A stretch of 64,000 nucleotides of DNA from assembly GCF_001440395.1 (NCBI RefSeq), contig NZ_LLXZ01000049.1:109652-173651 (forward strand). Reading direction: 5' to 3'. The notes under the pieces were generated by a model. The model was not told the DNA's origin. It did not search any database and saw only the letters and a list, made by a program, of their open reading frames with translations. Position numbers and translations under genes: made by a program. Source of the DNA: Bradyrhizobium jicamae. Its GTDB lineage: Bacteria > Pseudomonadota > Alphaproteobacteria > Rhizobiales > Xanthobacteraceae. Positions 14,023 through 22,591 of the stretch are shown piece by piece (the first letter of the stretch is position 1; each line of letters begins with the position of its first letter).

Positions 14023-14051
14023 TTGACACGGATCGATTCTCAATTCAAGAT
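14023..14051 (+). promoter_or_regulatory. putative promoter of the tetR-type gene
   Basis: TTGACA and CAAGAT with 17 bases between, 39 bases before the ATG at 14090. The region downstream, TGAAAATGAATTCGGTTTCA, is an imperfect inverted repeat that could be an operator. Confidence 0.4.
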
Positions 14052-14089
14052 GAAAATGAATTCGGTTTCATATTGAGGATTGGCAGGCC

Positions 14090-14755
14090 ATGGCGACCAG
14101 ACAAGTCCGTGCCCTCGACAAAAAGACACAGATCCTGCGGGCGGCCCGCTCCGTCGTGATGGATGGAGGCTTCCAGGAGCTTCAGATGAATGCGGTGGCG
14201 GCCGCCGCAGGGACGGCGGTCGGGACGCTCTACCGATATTTCCCCTCGCGCGCCGAACTTTGCGCCGCCATCGTCAGCACGGTGTCGCAGCGCGAGGTCG
14301 ACGTGCTGTCCGGCATCGCGATCGCCGAGGGCGAGCCGTCGCAGAAGGTGAGGGATGCGGTGCGCGCCTTCGTGCTGCGCGCCGTGCGCGGCCGCCGCCT
14401 TGCGTACGGGCTGATCTTCGAGCCTATCGATCCGGAGGTGGAGAGCACGCGGCTGAAGTATCGCCGCGCCATTGCGCGCGTCTTCGAGACCATCATCAAG
14501 GAAGGCATTGCCGCCGGCGAATTCCGCGATCTCGATGTCGAGGTCGCCGCCACCTGTCTCGTCGGAGCCTTCATGGAAGGTCTCATCAGCGTGCTCGCCC
14601 CCGGAGCCGCCGGCGTCCCGACACGGACCGATGAGTTCGCGGATTCCATCGCCGATCTCTGCCTCGCCGCCGTCGCGAAACCCGGTCGATTTCAGGCCGA
14701 GCGGCGTGTCGCCGCCGAGACCGCCGAACCCATCGCACTCAAGCAGAAGCCGTAA
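14090..14755 (+). CDS. TetR-family transcriptional regulator
   Basis: 221 residues. The N-terminal helix-turn-helix is clear (ILRAARSVVMDGGFQELQM, then VAAAAGTAVGTLYRYFPSRAEL). The C-terminal ligand domain contains a RRLAYGLIFEPIDPEVE segment common in regulators of fatty-acid or stress genes. It is divergent from aidB, which is its likely target. Confidence 0.88.
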   Translation: MATRQVRALDKKTQILRAARSVVMDGGFQELQMNAVAAAAGTAVGTLYRYFPSRAELCAAIVSTVSQREVDVLSGIAIAEGEPSQKVRDAVRAFVLRAVRGRRLAYGLIFEPIDPEVESTRLKYRRAIARVFETIIKEGIAAGEFRDLDVEVAATCLVGAFMEGLISVLAPGAAGVPTRTDEFADSIADLCLAAVAKPGRFQAERRVAAETAEPIALKQKP

Positions 14756-14773
14756 GCGGGGCGCGACGGCCTT

Positions 14774-15316
14774 CTATTTGATTATTGAGATGGTCTGCCG
14801 GAAGTGCGGGTTGTCCGACGTTTGCAGCCATTCGAACACGACTATCTCCGTCGTGACGATCTCCGTCCCATGACGCTCCATGCGGCGGATCGCAGTCTCT
14901 TTGTCCTCCGGATGCCGCGAGCCGAGGGCGTCGCGCACGATGTACGTTTTCCGGGAAGCTTGTAACAGGCCGAGCACTGTCTGCTGCACACAGACGTGCG
15001 ACTCGCAACCGGCGACGACGACGTGAGCATCGGCGGGGACGCGGTCGAGGAAGCCATCTTCCCGGCAGGCGTCGAAGAACTGCTTGTGGACGAGGCGATC
15101 CTGCTCGACGGGTATGTCTGCGACGGTCGGTCCGAGGCCCTTGGCGTTCTGTTCGGTGAAGAGGCGCGGAATCCCCAACAGCTTCGCCGCCTCGATGAGT
15201 CGGTTGGCGTTGCGGACGGCGGTCTCACTGTCGTGGATGGCCGGCATCAGTCGTGACTGGAAGTCGACGACGAGAAGGAGCGAGCGCTTCGGATCGATGG
15301 TGAGCAGGGGCGTCAC
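14774..15316 (-). CDS. isochorismatase-family cysteine hydrolase
   Basis: 180 residues. The cysteine-hydrolase triad is visible: Asp18 in LLLVVDFQ, a Lys in LVHKQFFDA near 79, and the nucleophile Cys in GCESHVCVQQT near 108. Many such enzymes act on amides or are of unknown substrate. Its GTG start overlaps the stop of the upstream tetR-type gene (GTGA), so the two are translationally coupled. Confidence 0.85.
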   Translation of the reverse strand: MTPLLTIDPKRSLLLVVDFQSRLMPAIHDSETAVRNANRLIEAAKLLGIPRLFTEQNAKGLGPTVADIPVEQDRLVHKQFFDACREDGFLDRVPADAHVVVAGCESHVCVQQTVLGLLQASRKTYIVRDALGSRHPEDKETAIRRMERHGTEIVTTEIVVFEWLQTSDNPHFRQTISIIK

Positions 15317-15936
15317 TCCTCCGTCAGATGGGCGATCTGATCCTTGACATATCGTTCCATGAGATCGGGCGCAGAAGCTCCGAACATCCGGATGCGGCCG
15401 GTGTGCAGCAGAAGCAGCAGCCCGGTGGCATGCGCGAAGCAGTCGACCATTAGCAGATTGGCCTTCTGCCGCGAGGCGCCGAGCTCAACGGCGGCGTTGG
15501 CGACCGGGCGCAGCGCGGCCTCAAGAGCGGCGTTCAACGTCTCGTCACGTTCGTGTCCGAGACCCGCCGGCTTCATGCCGCCGCGAAACAGATAGAAGCC
15601 GAGGTCGAGGTCGCGCGGATTCTCCGCGTAGAACCGGAAGAATGACATGGCGGCGGCCTTCAGCCTCTGCGCCGGTGACTTCGCCTGTGCGACCGCCTGG
15701 TCGACCGTCGCTCCCAGGGAGGCAAGGGAGGACTTCAGCACCTCGGCGTAGATCGCCTCCTTGGATTCGAAGTGAAAATAGAGCGCGGCGGGCGTGTAAC
15801 CCGCGCGCAAGGCGATAGCCCGGAGGCTCGCGCCCTCCAGACCTTCCTCTGCGAAGACCTGCTTCGCCGCATCGAGAATAAGTTCCCGTTTGTGCCCGCT
15901 GACCGCATCACGCCGGTTCTGCCGCTTTTCGACCAT
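15313..15936 (-). CDS. TetR-family regulator, operon with the hydrolase
   Basis: About 207 residues. Helix-turn-helix: ILDAAKQVFAEEGLEGASL followed by IALRAGYTPAALYFHFESKE. The ATG at 15936 has GCGAGGGCAG before it; one at 15948 is also possible. It is divergent from the HpaB-family gene at 16022. The palindrome TAACAGTGTTA between them is a likely operator, so it probably represses both itself and the flavoprotein gene. Confidence 0.87.
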   Translation of the reverse strand: MVEKRQNRRDAVSGHKRELILDAAKQVFAEEGLEGASLRAIALRAGYTPAALYFHFESKEAIYAEVLKSSLASLGATVDQAVAQAKSPAQRLKAAAMSFFRFYAENPRDLDLGFYLFRGGMKPAGLGHERDETLNAALEAALRPVANAAVELGASRQKANLLMVDCFAHATGLLLLLHTGRIRMFGASAPDLMERYVKDQIAHLTEE

Positions 15937-15963
15937 CTGCCCTCGCATCCACCTTGACAGCTA

Positions 15964-15994
15964 TTCTAACAGTGTTAAAAACTCTAACACCGTT
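15964..15994. promoter_or_regulatory. putative TetR operator
   Basis: TAACAGTGTTA (15967-15977) is a perfect 11-bp palindrome, followed by a related half site TCTAACACCGTT. It lies between the divergent tetR-type gene and the HpaB-family gene. Confidence 0.55.
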
Positions 15995-16021
15995 CAATTA
16001 TTCAAACAAGAGGGTGACGCC

Positions 16022-17572
16022 ATGCTGATGTCGGGTGCCGACTACCGGGAATCCCTTCGTGCCTATAAACCGCGGGTCTTCGTGAACGGAAACGCCGTGG
16101 AAAGCGTCGCCGAGGAGCCACTGCTCGCGCCCGGCGTCGCCGGCGTCGGCGTCACCTACGACTTCGCGCTCAGGCAGGAGCACGTGCCGATTATGACGGC
16201 GCGACAGGGCACCTCCGGCAAGATCGTGAACCGGATGCTGCACATCAACGAGACCTCGCAGGACCTGCTGTTCAAGCTCGAGGCCGTACGGCTGGTCTGC
16301 AAGACGGTCGGATGCGCGCAGCGCTACCTGACCCATGATGCGCTGAACGGCATTTTCCAATCGACCAAGCTGACGGATGACCGGCACGGCACGGATTACA
16401 GCCAACGCTTTCTCGCCTACCTCCACGAGGTCCAGGACAGGGACCTCACGCTGGGCGTCGCGATGACCGACGCCAAGGGCGACCGGTCGAAGCGGCCTGG
16501 CGCACAGGTCAATCCCGACGTCTACGTTCACATCAAGGAGCGCCGTCCGGACGGCATCGTGATCCGTGGCACGAAGGCGATCGTCACGGGCGCGCCCTAC
16601 ATGCACGAATTCCTCGTCATGCCCTGCCGGACCCACAATCCGGAGGACAAGGATTTTGCGGTATGCTGCGCCGTGCCGTGTGATGCGCCCGGCGTGACCA
16701 TCGTCGCCCGTCCGGCCGGGCGCCCCGGCGAGGCGTCAGCCAAGTTCTCGGCCAAGTACGGCCAGTCGGTCGGTGTCGTGATTTTCGATGACGTCTTCGT
16801 TCCGCACGACCGCGTCTTCCTGGCCGGCGAGACCGAGGAGGGCGGTTTCCTCACGACTTCCTACGCCACGCACCACCGGCATTCCTGCATCGGTGCCCGC
16901 GCCGGATTCGGCGATCTCCTGATCGGCGCCGGCGCGCTGATGATCGAGGCCAACGGGCTCGACGTAGAGCGCCACGCGCATATCCGCGAGGCGATGGTCG
17001 AGCTCATCACCATCACGGAGAGCTTCTACGCCTGCGGCGTCGCCTCGTCGGTCTACTGCACGAAGGACCCGGCCGGATCGGTGATGCCCGACGCGGTGTT
17101 CTCCAACATCGGCAAGCTGCTGCTCGCCACCAAGATCTACGACATGCACCGCGTGGCGCACTATGTCTCGGGCGGCCTGATCGTGGCGCTGCCGGGACCG
17201 GAGGAAGACCACAATCCGGAGACCAGGGCGTCGCTCGCCGCGGTGATGGGCGGTCGCCCAGACATTCCCGCCGACAAGCGCGCCGAGGTTGCCCGCTTCA
17301 TCGAGGACCTGACGGTCTCGCACGAAGCCGGCTGGTACTCAGTGATCTCGCTGCACGGCGGCGGCTCGCCGGAAGCGATGAAGCGCGAGATCTGGCGCAA
17401 CTATCCGGTGATGGAGAAGATCGAGCTGGTCGAAGGCCTTCTCGACCGCGGCATCCTCGACGAGGGACGCCGGGTCTCGAAGCAGCCCGGTCGCTGCTGC
17501 GCAACCGGATGCCAAGTGCCGTTGCCCCCGCAGAAGGCCGAACTGCCGGTGCTCGAGGGCGCCGCCGAATAA
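16022..17572 (+). CDS. 4-hydroxyphenylacetate 3-hydroxylase (HpaB) family flavoprotein
   Basis: 516 residues from the ATG at 16022, which follows AGAGGGTGACGCC. The family includes FADH2-dependent hydroxylases and the flavin/iron-sulfur enzyme 4-hydroxybutyryl-CoA dehydratase; they share the acyl-CoA dehydrogenase fold. The length and the segments HINETSQDLLFKLEAVRLVC and GARAGFGDLLIGAGA resemble the dehydratase branch. However, the cluster ligands are not all where expected: the stretch HHRHSCIGARAGFGD has Ala where the dehydratase has its last Cys. I therefore keep the broad family name. No reductase gene lies beside it. Expression is probably under the divergent TetR. Confidence 0.75.
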   Translation: MLMSGADYRESLRAYKPRVFVNGNAVESVAEEPLLAPGVAGVGVTYDFALRQEHVPIMTARQGTSGKIVNRMLHINETSQDLLFKLEAVRLVCKTVGCAQRYLTHDALNGIFQSTKLTDDRHGTDYSQRFLAYLHEVQDRDLTLGVAMTDAKGDRSKRPGAQVNPDVYVHIKERRPDGIVIRGTKAIVTGAPYMHEFLVMPCRTHNPEDKDFAVCCAVPCDAPGVTIVARPAGRPGEASAKFSAKYGQSVGVVIFDDVFVPHDRVFLAGETEEGGFLTTSYATHHRHSCIGARAGFGDLLIGAGALMIEANGLDVERHAHIREAMVELITITESFYACGVASSVYCTKDPAGSVMPDAVFSNIGKLLLATKIYDMHRVAHYVSGGLIVALPGPEEDHNPETRASLAAVMGGRPDIPADKRAEVARFIEDLTVSHEAGWYSVISLHGGGSPEAMKREIWRNYPVMEKIELVEGLLDRGILDEGRRVSKQPGRCCATGCQVPLPPQKAELPVLEGAAE

Positions 17573-17703
17573 CGTCTCGGCTCTCGCAGCCAGCTTTCAC
17601 TGACGTCCCGCGAGAGGAGTGAAATCGCGCGCGAGGCCGCCTTGCTCGACGGCCTGTTTCAGACCCATTACTGCCCGCGGCGCCGGGAAAAGGGCACCCA
17701 TAA

Positions 17704-17733
17704 ATTACGTAATTGATAATTTATTTCGAAAAT
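17704..17733. promoter_or_regulatory. palindromes ahead of the ene-reductase gene
   Basis: ATTACGTAAT (17704-17713) is a perfect palindrome, and ATTTCGAAAAT (17723-17733) matches the TTTCGAAA motif repeated through the catabolic region. Both lie about 100 bases before the ATG. Confidence 0.45.
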
Positions 17734-17833
17734 ATTTGCAAGCGTCTGATGCCGGTCGTAGAGTGCGGCACGGCCGAGGGCAGGGGGATTCTGCCTGTCG
17801 GCCGAGAGCGTGCGGCCTCTCAGGGCAGACATC

Positions 17834-18946
17834 ATGGCAACAAGCCTGTTCGATCCCGCGTCGTTGGGCGCGCTGCGCCTTACCAGCCGCGTCGTCATGT
17901 CATCGATGTCGCGCGATCGCTCGCCCGGCGGGGTGCCGACGGCTCTCAACGCCACCTACTACGCGCAGCGCGCGACGGCCGGACTCGTTGTCACGGAATC
18001 GACTGCGATTTCCGCGCGCGGTGTGGGCTGGCCGAACACGCCCGGCATCTACACCGAGGCCCAGGTCGCGGGGTGGCGGACGGTCACCGATGCCGTGCAT
18101 CGCGCGGGTGGACGTATCTTCTCTCAGCTCTGGCATTGCGGGCGCAACTCCCATCCGCTGACGCAACCCGGCGGCGTCCTGCCGGTTGGGCCATCGGCCA
18201 TTCTGCCGCCCGGCACCGTCCGCACAGCCGAGGGCCGCAAGCCGCTTCTGGTGCCGCACGAACTGTCAGCCGCTGAGATCGCCGGCATTGTCGAGGAATA
18301 TCGCGCGGCTGCGCGGAATGCGCTCGCAGCCGGCTTCGACGGCGTGCAACTGCATGCGGGCAACGGCTTCCTGCTCGACCAATTCCTGCGCGACTCGGCC
18401 AACCGGCGCACCGATGCCTATGGCGGCTCGGCGCGAAATCGCTGTCGCTTCCTCATCGAAGTGGTGGAGGCGGTCTGCGAGATCTGGAGTCCGGAGCACG
18501 TCGGTGTGCGATTCTCACCGACCAATCCGACAATCTATCATTTGCGCGACTCCGATCCGGCGCAGCTGCTCGCTACCGCGCTTGAGATGTTGACCGAACT
18601 GCGTATCGCTTACGTGGATGTGGTGGAAGGCTCTACCACGGCAGAGCCGGCAACCCACGATCTCGACTATCCGGCGCTGCGTCGCGGTTTTACCGGCCTC
18701 TACGTGGCCAACAACGGCTTTACCAGCCGCGCGCAGGCTGAACGGGCGCTCGCGAGCCATGCCGATCTGATCTCCTTCGGAAGGCTCTTCATCGCCAATC
18801 CCGATCTGCCGCACCGACTGAAGATCGGCGCCCGCATGAACCCGCTGAACCAGGACGAACTCTATTCGCCCGATCACCGCGGCTACACCGACTATCCTTT
18901 CCTTGACCACAACAACGAACAGGACAACGCCACCCCGGCTCAATAG
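17834..18946 (+). CDS. NADH:flavin oxidoreductase of the Old Yellow Enzyme family
   Basis: 370 residues, FMN-dependent ene-reductase. Typical pieces are LTSRVVMSSMSRDRSPGG at the start, FSQLWHCGRNSHP, the substrate-binding His/Asn pair in QLHAGNGFLLDQF near 180, and NRRTDAYGGSARNR. It would reduce activated C=C bonds of enoates, enones or nitro compounds. Starts at ATG 17834 inside CAGACATC. Eleven bases separate it from the next gene, a Bug receptor, so they form an operon. Confidence 0.87.
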   Translation: MATSLFDPASLGALRLTSRVVMSSMSRDRSPGGVPTALNATYYAQRATAGLVVTESTAISARGVGWPNTPGIYTEAQVAGWRTVTDAVHRAGGRIFSQLWHCGRNSHPLTQPGGVLPVGPSAILPPGTVRTAEGRKPLLVPHELSAAEIAGIVEEYRAAARNALAAGFDGVQLHAGNGFLLDQFLRDSANRRTDAYGGSARNRCRFLIEVVEAVCEIWSPEHVGVRFSPTNPTIYHLRDSDPAQLLATALEMLTELRIAYVDVVEGSTTAEPATHDLDYPALRRGFTGLYVANNGFTSRAQAERALASHADLISFGRLFIANPDLPHRLKIGARMNPLNQDELYSPDHRGYTDYPFLDHNNEQDNATPAQ

Positions 18947-18957
18947 GAGGAACACAA

Positions 18958-19941
18958 GTGCAACCGATTCATCGCGGACACTCGCGTCGCGCCGTTCTCC
19001 GCTCTCTTCTTGCGGCTCCCTTGATCCTGAGTGGACGGGGAGCCTTGGCCAAGGCCGGCTATCCCGAGCGGCCGATCCGTCTTGTCATGACGCTGCCGGC
19101 CGGCACCTCCGCCGATACCATGGCGCGTTTCATTGCCGAGAAGCTCCATGCCGGACTGGGGCAGGCGGTGTGGGTGGACAATCGCCCAGGTGCGAGCTCC
19201 AACATCGGCTACCAGGCGGCGGCCACCGCACCGGCCGATGGTTATACGCTGCTCTACGGGCTCCTCTCGGTGATCCTCAATCCGCATCTCTTCAAGACGC
19301 TATCCTTCAAGCCATCGGACTTCACGCCGATCATCCACTTGCTGGACGTGCCCTTCGTGCTCGTCGTGCGCGCCGACTCGCCCTATCGTACCGTCCAGGA
19401 GCTGATGCAGGCCGCCAAGGCGAATCCGGACAAGCTCACCTATCCGTCCTACGGCCTCGGCTCTGCCAATCATGTGGCCATGCTGCAAATGCTTCAGGTC
19501 ACCGACGCAAAAATGATCCACGTTCCCTACAAGGACGGTGGCCTTAACGATCTCCTGGGCGGACGCATCGACTGCTCGCTGGACGTGACGGCCACGACCA
19601 TTCCTCACATTACCTCCGGTGCCTTGCGCCCGCTGGTGGTGTCGACCCGTCAACGGCTCGAAGAGCTGCCTGATGTACCGACGTTCGAGGAGGCTCGATT
19701 GGGCGTGCCGCTCTATTCCTGGAATGGCATCTTTGCTCGCGCCGGTACGCCACCCGAGATCACCACCCGTTTGTCGTCAGCGCTCCAAACGATCGCGAGC
19801 CGAGCCGACTTCCGCAAGAAAGTGAAGGAGTTCTTGCAGATTCCGCGAGGCGGCACGCCGGAGGAATTTGCAGCATTCCTGAAGCAGGACTCCGACAATT
19901 GGGGCCGGATCGTCGCCAAAGCCGGCATTCAGATCGAGTGA
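18958..19941 (+). CDS. Bug-type periplasmic receptor (TctC family)
   Basis: 327 residues, GTG start behind AGGAGGAACACAA. A twin-arginine-like leader (HSRRAVLRSLLAAPLILSG) is followed by a mature TctC fold: YPERPIRLVMTLPAGTSADT, then DGYTLLYG and HVPYKDGG. Such proteins bind carboxylates in the periplasm and normally work with TctAB membrane proteins, but no tctAB is nearby; orphan Bug proteins are common in Bradyrhizobium. It probably senses or delivers the substrate of the neighbouring catabolic genes. Confidence 0.85.
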   Translation: MQPIHRGHSRRAVLRSLLAAPLILSGRGALAKAGYPERPIRLVMTLPAGTSADTMARFIAEKLHAGLGQAVWVDNRPGASSNIGYQAAATAPADGYTLLYGLLSVILNPHLFKTLSFKPSDFTPIIHLLDVPFVLVVRADSPYRTVQELMQAAKANPDKLTYPSYGLGSANHVAMLQMLQVTDAKMIHVPYKDGGLNDLLGGRIDCSLDVTATTIPHITSGALRPLVVSTRQRLEELPDVPTFEEARLGVPLYSWNGIFARAGTPPEITTRLSSALQTIASRADFRKKVKEFLQIPRGGTPEEFAAFLKQDSDNWGRIVAKAGIQIE

Positions 19942-19984
19942 CTTGCTCCGCTTGTCGCCTTTCAGGATGGGCTGAAACGTTCGC

Positions 19985-20908
19985 TCAGGCGGCGCTCTCC
20001 TTGGCCACTTCGGCAAGGAGACCGCGCGCCCATTTGTGAAGGCCTGACCTGGCGGTTCTCGCGCTCCAATACATGTCGATGCTGATCGGTACGCGGAACG
20101 GCATCGGCGTGATGTGCAGGCGGGTCCCCGACGCGCGCGCGAGCTGATGCGGGATCGAGGCGATCAGATGGGTGCCGGGAAGGATGCGCTCGAGGCTATC
20201 GTGACTTGGCAGCGTGACGACCGGCTCGAGCACAATTCCCTTCGCCTTCAGCACGTCGAGATAAAGCGGTTGCCATTCGCCATTGTGGGTTATGAAGACG
20301 TGTTGCGCCTTGCAATAGGCGGAAAGCGTGATCCGGCCGCGCGCGAGCGGATTGCTCCGGTCCATCACGCAGACATAGTGATCGGTGAGGATGTGCCGCC
20401 GATAGAAATTCTCGCCAACGATGCCGACCGGACCGATCACGATGTCGCACTGGTTTTGCTTGAGATGAAGATTGCCGTGACCGGCCGCGTCAAGCAGGAC
20501 GAGCTTCACCTGAGGTGCCGTGGCACGTAGTTGCGCGCTGAACTGCGGGATCAGCGTCTGGCGTTCATGGTGATTGCAGGAAATCGTAACGGTGCCTTTC
20601 GCGACGGCGGGGTCGAATTCCCCAAGCGAAGCAAGCGCCTCGATTTCGCCGATCGTCCCGCGCGCCCACTGCACCAGCGCCGCGCAGCGCTCGGTGGCGG
20701 CGACGCCATTGCCCTGGCGGACGAAAAGCGGGTCGTGAAAGGCGCCGCGTAATCGCTCGACGGTGTAGCTGATCGTGGACTGATTGACGTCGAGCCGCTC
20801 GGCTGCAGCGGAGAACGATCGCAGATCGTACACGAGCACGAGAGTGCGCAAGGCCCCGATGTCGATCGCATCGAGGGAGGAACTGATCGTCACGGCCACC
20901 TCCGGCAT
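19985..20908 (-). CDS. LysR-family transcriptional regulator
   Basis: 307 residues. The winged helix is clear (ALRTLVLVYDLRSFSAAAER, then NQSTISYTVERLRG), followed by the periplasmic-binding-like effector domain with NHHERQTLIPQFSAQLRA. It resembles NodD/NahR-type regulators in length and layout. It is divergent from the P450 gene at 21032 and is its likely activator. Confidence 0.87.
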   Translation of the reverse strand: MPEVAVTISSSLDAIDIGALRTLVLVYDLRSFSAAAERLDVNQSTISYTVERLRGAFHDPLFVRQGNGVAATERCAALVQWARGTIGEIEALASLGEFDPAVAKGTVTISCNHHERQTLIPQFSAQLRATAPQVKLVLLDAAGHGNLHLKQNQCDIVIGPVGIVGENFYRRHILTDHYVCVMDRSNPLARGRITLSAYCKAQHVFITHNGEWQPLYLDVLKAKGIVLEPVVTLPSHDSLERILPGTHLIASIPHQLARASGTRLHITPMPFRVPISIDMYWSARTARSGLHKWARGLLAEVAKESAA

Positions 20909-20937
20909 GCTTCGCAGCCGAGCCTATCACAGGTCAT

Positions 20938-20953
20938 GCAATATTTCGATAAG
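20938..20953. promoter_or_regulatory. TTTCGA-like site between lysR-type and P450 genes
   Basis: GCAATATTTCGATAAG resembles the half of the motif repeated in this region. A weak match; listed because of its position in the divergent promoter. Confidence 0.3.
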
Positions 20954-21031
20954 CTCCATTCAGCCCATCGAATTGAGCGGTCGGGTCAGGCCCGCTAGCC
21001 TTCCCCAAAACGAAATCCGGGGAGGAGACAC

Positions 21032-22213
21032 ATGGCAAGCGCCGCACCTGTCATCACGGACGTCTCGTACACGGACCTGCTCGAGGATCCCTATCCGGTC
21101 TTCAAGCGCGTTCGCGACACGGCTCCGGCCGTCTTCGTCGCGGCTGCAAATCTGACGCTGGTGACGCGCTTCGACGACATCATGAGCATCGAGCGCGATC
21201 CCGCGACCTATTCATCCGACAACCCCGCGTCCCTCGTGAACAAGGTGATGGGCCCGACCTTCATGCGCAAGGACGGCGCCGCACACGCCACAGGACGCAA
21301 GGCGATTGAGCCGTCCTTCCGGCCCGGCACCATCAAGGAGCACTGGGCGCCGAAATTCACCGAGATCTGCGAGCGGCTGATCGGAGCGCTCCGGGAAGCG
21401 GGCGAGGCCGATCTCTTCTCGGCGCTTGCAGCACCAATGGCGTCGCTCAGCCTGATGGAGATGATCGGCTTCAAGGCGATGCCGTGGCAAACGCTTGCCG
21501 AATGGTCCCAATCGCTGATCGACGGCGCCGGCAACTACGCGCGTGATGCAGAAATCGACCGAAAGGCGATGGAGGCTGGCGCCGGCATCGATGCCGCGAT
21601 CGAAGCGGTGCTTGATCACCATCGGGCCAATCCCAATCCCTCGATACTGTCCTCCATGGTGCATGCCGATCCGCCGATGCCGATCGAGGAGATGCGCGCG
21701 AACATCAAGGTGATCATCGGCGGCGGGTTGAACGAGCCGCGCGATGCGATCCTCACGCTAACGCTCGGCCTGCTCGAAAATTCCGCGCAGAAGGAGAGCG
21801 TTCTCGCCAGGCCGGAGCTGTGGCCCACCGCGTTCGAGGAGGCGATACGCTGGATTTCGCCGATCGGCATGTATCCGCGCCGCGTCACCCGGCCTGTGGA
21901 TCTCGCTGGTGTTGCATTGCCGGAAGGCGTCCAGATCGGGCTCTGCGTCGGGGCCGCGAACCGGGACGATCGCCGTTTCACCGAGCCGGACAGGTTTGAC
22001 ATGTTCCGGCCCAAGCAGTCGCATCTCGCCTTCGGTGCCGGCGCGCATTTCTGCGCGGGCACCTGGGTCTCACGGCAGACCGTCGGCCGGATCGTGGTGC
22101 CGATGTTGTTCGAGCGCCTCTCCAATCTTCGACTTCGCGACGATGCACCACCCGTCATTCGTGGCTGGGTGTTTCGCGGCCCGGTGTCGCTGCCCGTTCG
22201 TTGGGATGCCTGA
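21032..22213 (+). CDS. cytochrome P450
   Basis: 393 residues, soluble bacterial class. Heme loop FGAGAHFCAGTW near residue 340 with the axial Cys; ExxR in the K helix is FEEAIRW. The I-helix reads IIGGGLNEPRDA: the usual acid-threonine pair is replaced by NEP, seen only in some P450s, so proton delivery must differ. Starts at ATG behind GGGGAGGAGACAC. A [2Fe-2S] ferredoxin gene follows by 11 bases and is the natural electron donor. Substrate is probably an aromatic compound such as an aryl ether, given the neighbourhood; this is inference. Confidence 0.9.
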   Translation: MASAAPVITDVSYTDLLEDPYPVFKRVRDTAPAVFVAAANLTLVTRFDDIMSIERDPATYSSDNPASLVNKVMGPTFMRKDGAAHATGRKAIEPSFRPGTIKEHWAPKFTEICERLIGALREAGEADLFSALAAPMASLSLMEMIGFKAMPWQTLAEWSQSLIDGAGNYARDAEIDRKAMEAGAGIDAAIEAVLDHHRANPNPSILSSMVHADPPMPIEEMRANIKVIIGGGLNEPRDAILTLTLGLLENSAQKESVLARPELWPTAFEEAIRWISPIGMYPRRVTRPVDLAGVALPEGVQIGLCVGAANRDDRRFTEPDRFDMFRPKQSHLAFGAGAHFCAGTWVSRQTVGRIVVPMLFERLSNLRLRDDAPPVIRGWVFRGPVSLPVRWDA

Positions 22214-22224
22214 AGGGAGGACAA

Positions 22225-22545
22225 ATGCCCACAATCATTTTCGTCGCTGCTGATGGTACGACCCGCGAGGTCGCCGCCGCCACGGACCAGTCCATCATGG
22301 AAGTGGCCCTTGGTGCCGGTGTGCCCGGCATCGTCGCCGAGTGCAATGGCGCGGCCGCCTGCGCCACATGTCACTGCTACTTCGATCCTGCTTACGTCGG
22401 CCATATCGGCGAAGCCGGCGAACATGAAAATGAGATGCTGGACTTTACGGCATCCGAGCGAACGGCTGACAGCCGTCTGAGCTGTCAGGTGCGCATCGTC
22501 GCTGCAATGGAAGGCATGACCGTGCGCGTGCCATCCGCGCAGTAG
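22225..22545 (+). CDS. [2Fe-2S] ferredoxin, putidaredoxin type
   Basis: 106 residues from ATG 22225, with GAAGGGAGGACAA before it. Cluster ligands are in CNGAAACATC (C-x5-C-x2-C) and the fourth Cys in RLSCQVR, the adrenodoxin/putidaredoxin pattern. It should carry electrons to the adjacent P450; no ferredoxin reductase gene is in the operon, so a reductase encoded elsewhere is needed. Confidence 0.92.
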   Translation: MPTIIFVAADGTTREVAAATDQSIMEVALGAGVPGIVAECNGAAACATCHCYFDPAYVGHIGEAGEHENEMLDFTASERTADSRLSCQVRIVAAMEGMTVRVPSAQ

Positions 22546-22549
22546 AACG

Positions 22550-22578
22550 GCAGCCATGGCGATGCGCCACGGCTGCCT
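22550..22578. terminator. hairpin between convergent genes
   Basis: GGCAGCCATGGCG, ATG loop, CGCCACGGCTGCC: a 13-bp stem with one mismatch between the ferredoxin stop and the cupin stop. It could end transcription from both sides, although there is no T run. Confidence 0.5.
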
Positions 22579-22591
22579 GTCGCACAAAAAC

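Noticed and set aside
16022..17572. Naming the gene 4-hydroxybutyryl-CoA dehydratase
   Set aside because: At least one expected iron-sulfur Cys is replaced; only the broad HpaB family can be supported.
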